IMG/VR virus record: IMGVR_UViG_3300021088_000005
Span: 36,811-100,810 of that record
Origin: a virus
Reading direction: 5' to 3' (one strand)
Length of the DNA: 64,000 nt
Below are positions 63,292 to 64,000 of the stretch, in pieces. The notes under the pieces were generated by a model. It searched no databases. It was not told the DNA's origin and saw only the letters and a list, made by a program, of their open reading frames with translations. A program made the position numbers and the translations under genes. How positions within the stretch are numbered: the stretch's first letter is position 1; every line of letters starts with the position of its first letter.

Positions 63292-63782
63292 TGAACAGAG
63301 GCGGAGACCAACTGGCTAGTGGCGCAGCAAGTGCGCAGTTCAGTCCGGCGAACGTGTCGGAAGAGAAGTGGAAGGAAATATTTGGTGAGGAAGGCTATCG
63401 TAAGCTTAACGCGATGTCCCAAGAAGATCGTGAAAAGCTACAGCAGCAAGCGGTCGCTGAAGTCGAGAAGATCGAACAGCAAGCTAAGCCAATTCCAGTA
63501 AAGTTTCGCGCAGTCCAGGATCGAATCGTCGTGACTCGTTTTGAGGAAGAGGAGAAACGCAACGGACTGTTCGTACCCGATGAAGGCAAGGAAAAGCCTG
63601 CAAAGGGGATCGTTGTAGCAGTTGGGCCAGGTAAGTATGTGAACGGGACATTGCAGAAACCAGGCGTCGAAGTTGGCGAGAAGGTGGCTTTCGGTAAGTT
63701 CTCGGGCGCAGAGATTCAAATCGGATTTGAACACTACCTTGTGCTACGGGAAGAAGATATTTTCGTAGTCGAGGAAAACTAG
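63291..63782 (+). CDS. GroES-like co-chaperonin with N-terminal extension, 163 aa
   Basis: Residues about 68-163 follow GroES: FRAVQDRIVVTRFEEEEKRN, GLFVPDEGKEKPAKGIVVAV, GPGKYVNGTLQKPGVEVGEK, VAFGKFSGAEIQIGFEHYLV, REEDIFVVEEN. The first 65 residues are a charged helical extension not found in GroES. Phage co-chaperonins (T4 gp31, RB49 CocO) replace GroES on host GroEL to fold the capsid. Here it sits in the early replication module. Confidence 0.85.
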   Translation: MNRGGDQLASGAASAQFSPANVSEEKWKEIFGEEGYRKLNAMSQEDREKLQQQAVAEVEKIEQQAKPIPVKFRAVQDRIVVTRFEEEEKRNGLFVPDEGKEKPAKGIVVAVGPGKYVNGTLQKPGVEVGEKVAFGKFSGAEIQIGFEHYLVLREEDIFVVEEN

Positions 63783-63790
63783 GAGATAGC

Positions 63791-64000
63791 ATGACATTCA
63801 TTATTCCCACAAAAACGTACGAAAAGCCAGAAAGCGGACAGTACTTCGCAGTGTTGGCGGATATCGTTGACTTGGGTGAAGTAACGACAACTTATAACAA
63901 TCAAGTTAAGAAGTTTCCGGCAGTCCGATTTGTCTGGATTCTCAACGTGAACGGTAAAGATGGAAAGCCTCTTCAGGTGCAACAGCGCTTCAATGTCACC
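63791..64000 (+). CDS. Probable ssDNA-binding-like phage protein, N-terminal part
   Basis: ATG 63791 after TAGGAGATAGC; runs past the window end. MTFIIPTKTYEKPESGQYFA, VLADIVDLGEVTTTYNNQVK and AVRFVWILNVNGKDGKPLQV follow a family of phage proteins usually annotated as ssDNA-binding or DUF-type next to recombination genes. Truncation prevents a firmer call. Confidence 0.6.
   Translation, partial: MTFIIPTKTYEKPESGQYFAVLADIVDLGEVTTTYNNQVKKFPAVRFVWILNVNGKDGKPLQVQQRFNVT

Overview
The window is part of a tailed double-stranded DNA phage genome. The visible signs are a large terminase, a portal, a scaffold, a major capsid protein, tail adaptor/nozzle-like proteins and many fibre or decoration proteins. 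No integrase or repressor is visible. The order and make-up of the virion genes suggest a podovirus-like particle. The host cannot be named. Sigma70-type promoters (TTGACA/TATAAT-like) and strong AGGAG ribosome sites point to an ordinary bacterium. Ice-binding-like (DUF3494) domains in two virion proteins hint at cold habitats but do not prove them.

Layout. (1) 1-38948, all leftward (minus): virion and packaging genes, read from fibre/decoration genes (39-28 kb) through the HNH/phosphatase/terminase/portal/scaffold/capsid block (28-20 kb) to tail and internal proteins (20-1 kb). A compact group I intron appears to interrupt the end of the capsid gene, with a GIY-YIG homing endonuclease just downstream. 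(2) 38963-46106, leftward: a dense array of 35 recognisable tRNA genes covering all 20 amino acids, expressed from two near-identical promoters and closed by a terminator. The array also holds an RNase P RNA gene (41375-41667), a signal-peptide serine protease, an HNH endonuclease, several structured RNAs of unknown type, tRNA-like remnants and one segment laid out as a circularly permuted tRNA. (3) 46114-47050: three small leftward genes. (4) 47051-47657: a non-coding divide with direct repeats. (5) 47658-64000, rightward (plus): about 40 mostly small early genes. They include a compact protein-kinase-like protein, an HExxH metallopeptidase, a cysteine-peptidase-like protein, HNH/endonuclease VII-type proteins, two DnaQ-like exonucleases, a dNMP kinase, an HD-domain hydrolase, a GroES-like co-chaperonin and the start of a probable ssDNA-binding protein.

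How it fits together. The tRNA set plus RNase P RNA look like a phage-owned tRNA supply and 5'-maturation system. Early expression seems to run from dispersed promoters that share a GTAC-palindrome upstream of the -35 box. On four of the promoters in the 49-53 kb stretch (one minus, three plus), the predicted +1 falls exactly on the A of the ATG, which suggests leaderless mRNAs. Several intergenic gaps carry a strong hairpin followed by a short hairpin directly before the ribosome site. The right end is a nucleotide-metabolism and DNA-replication module.

Limits. All calls come from reading the sequence by eye. No alignment, covariance-model or structure search was run, so family names rest on visible motifs.
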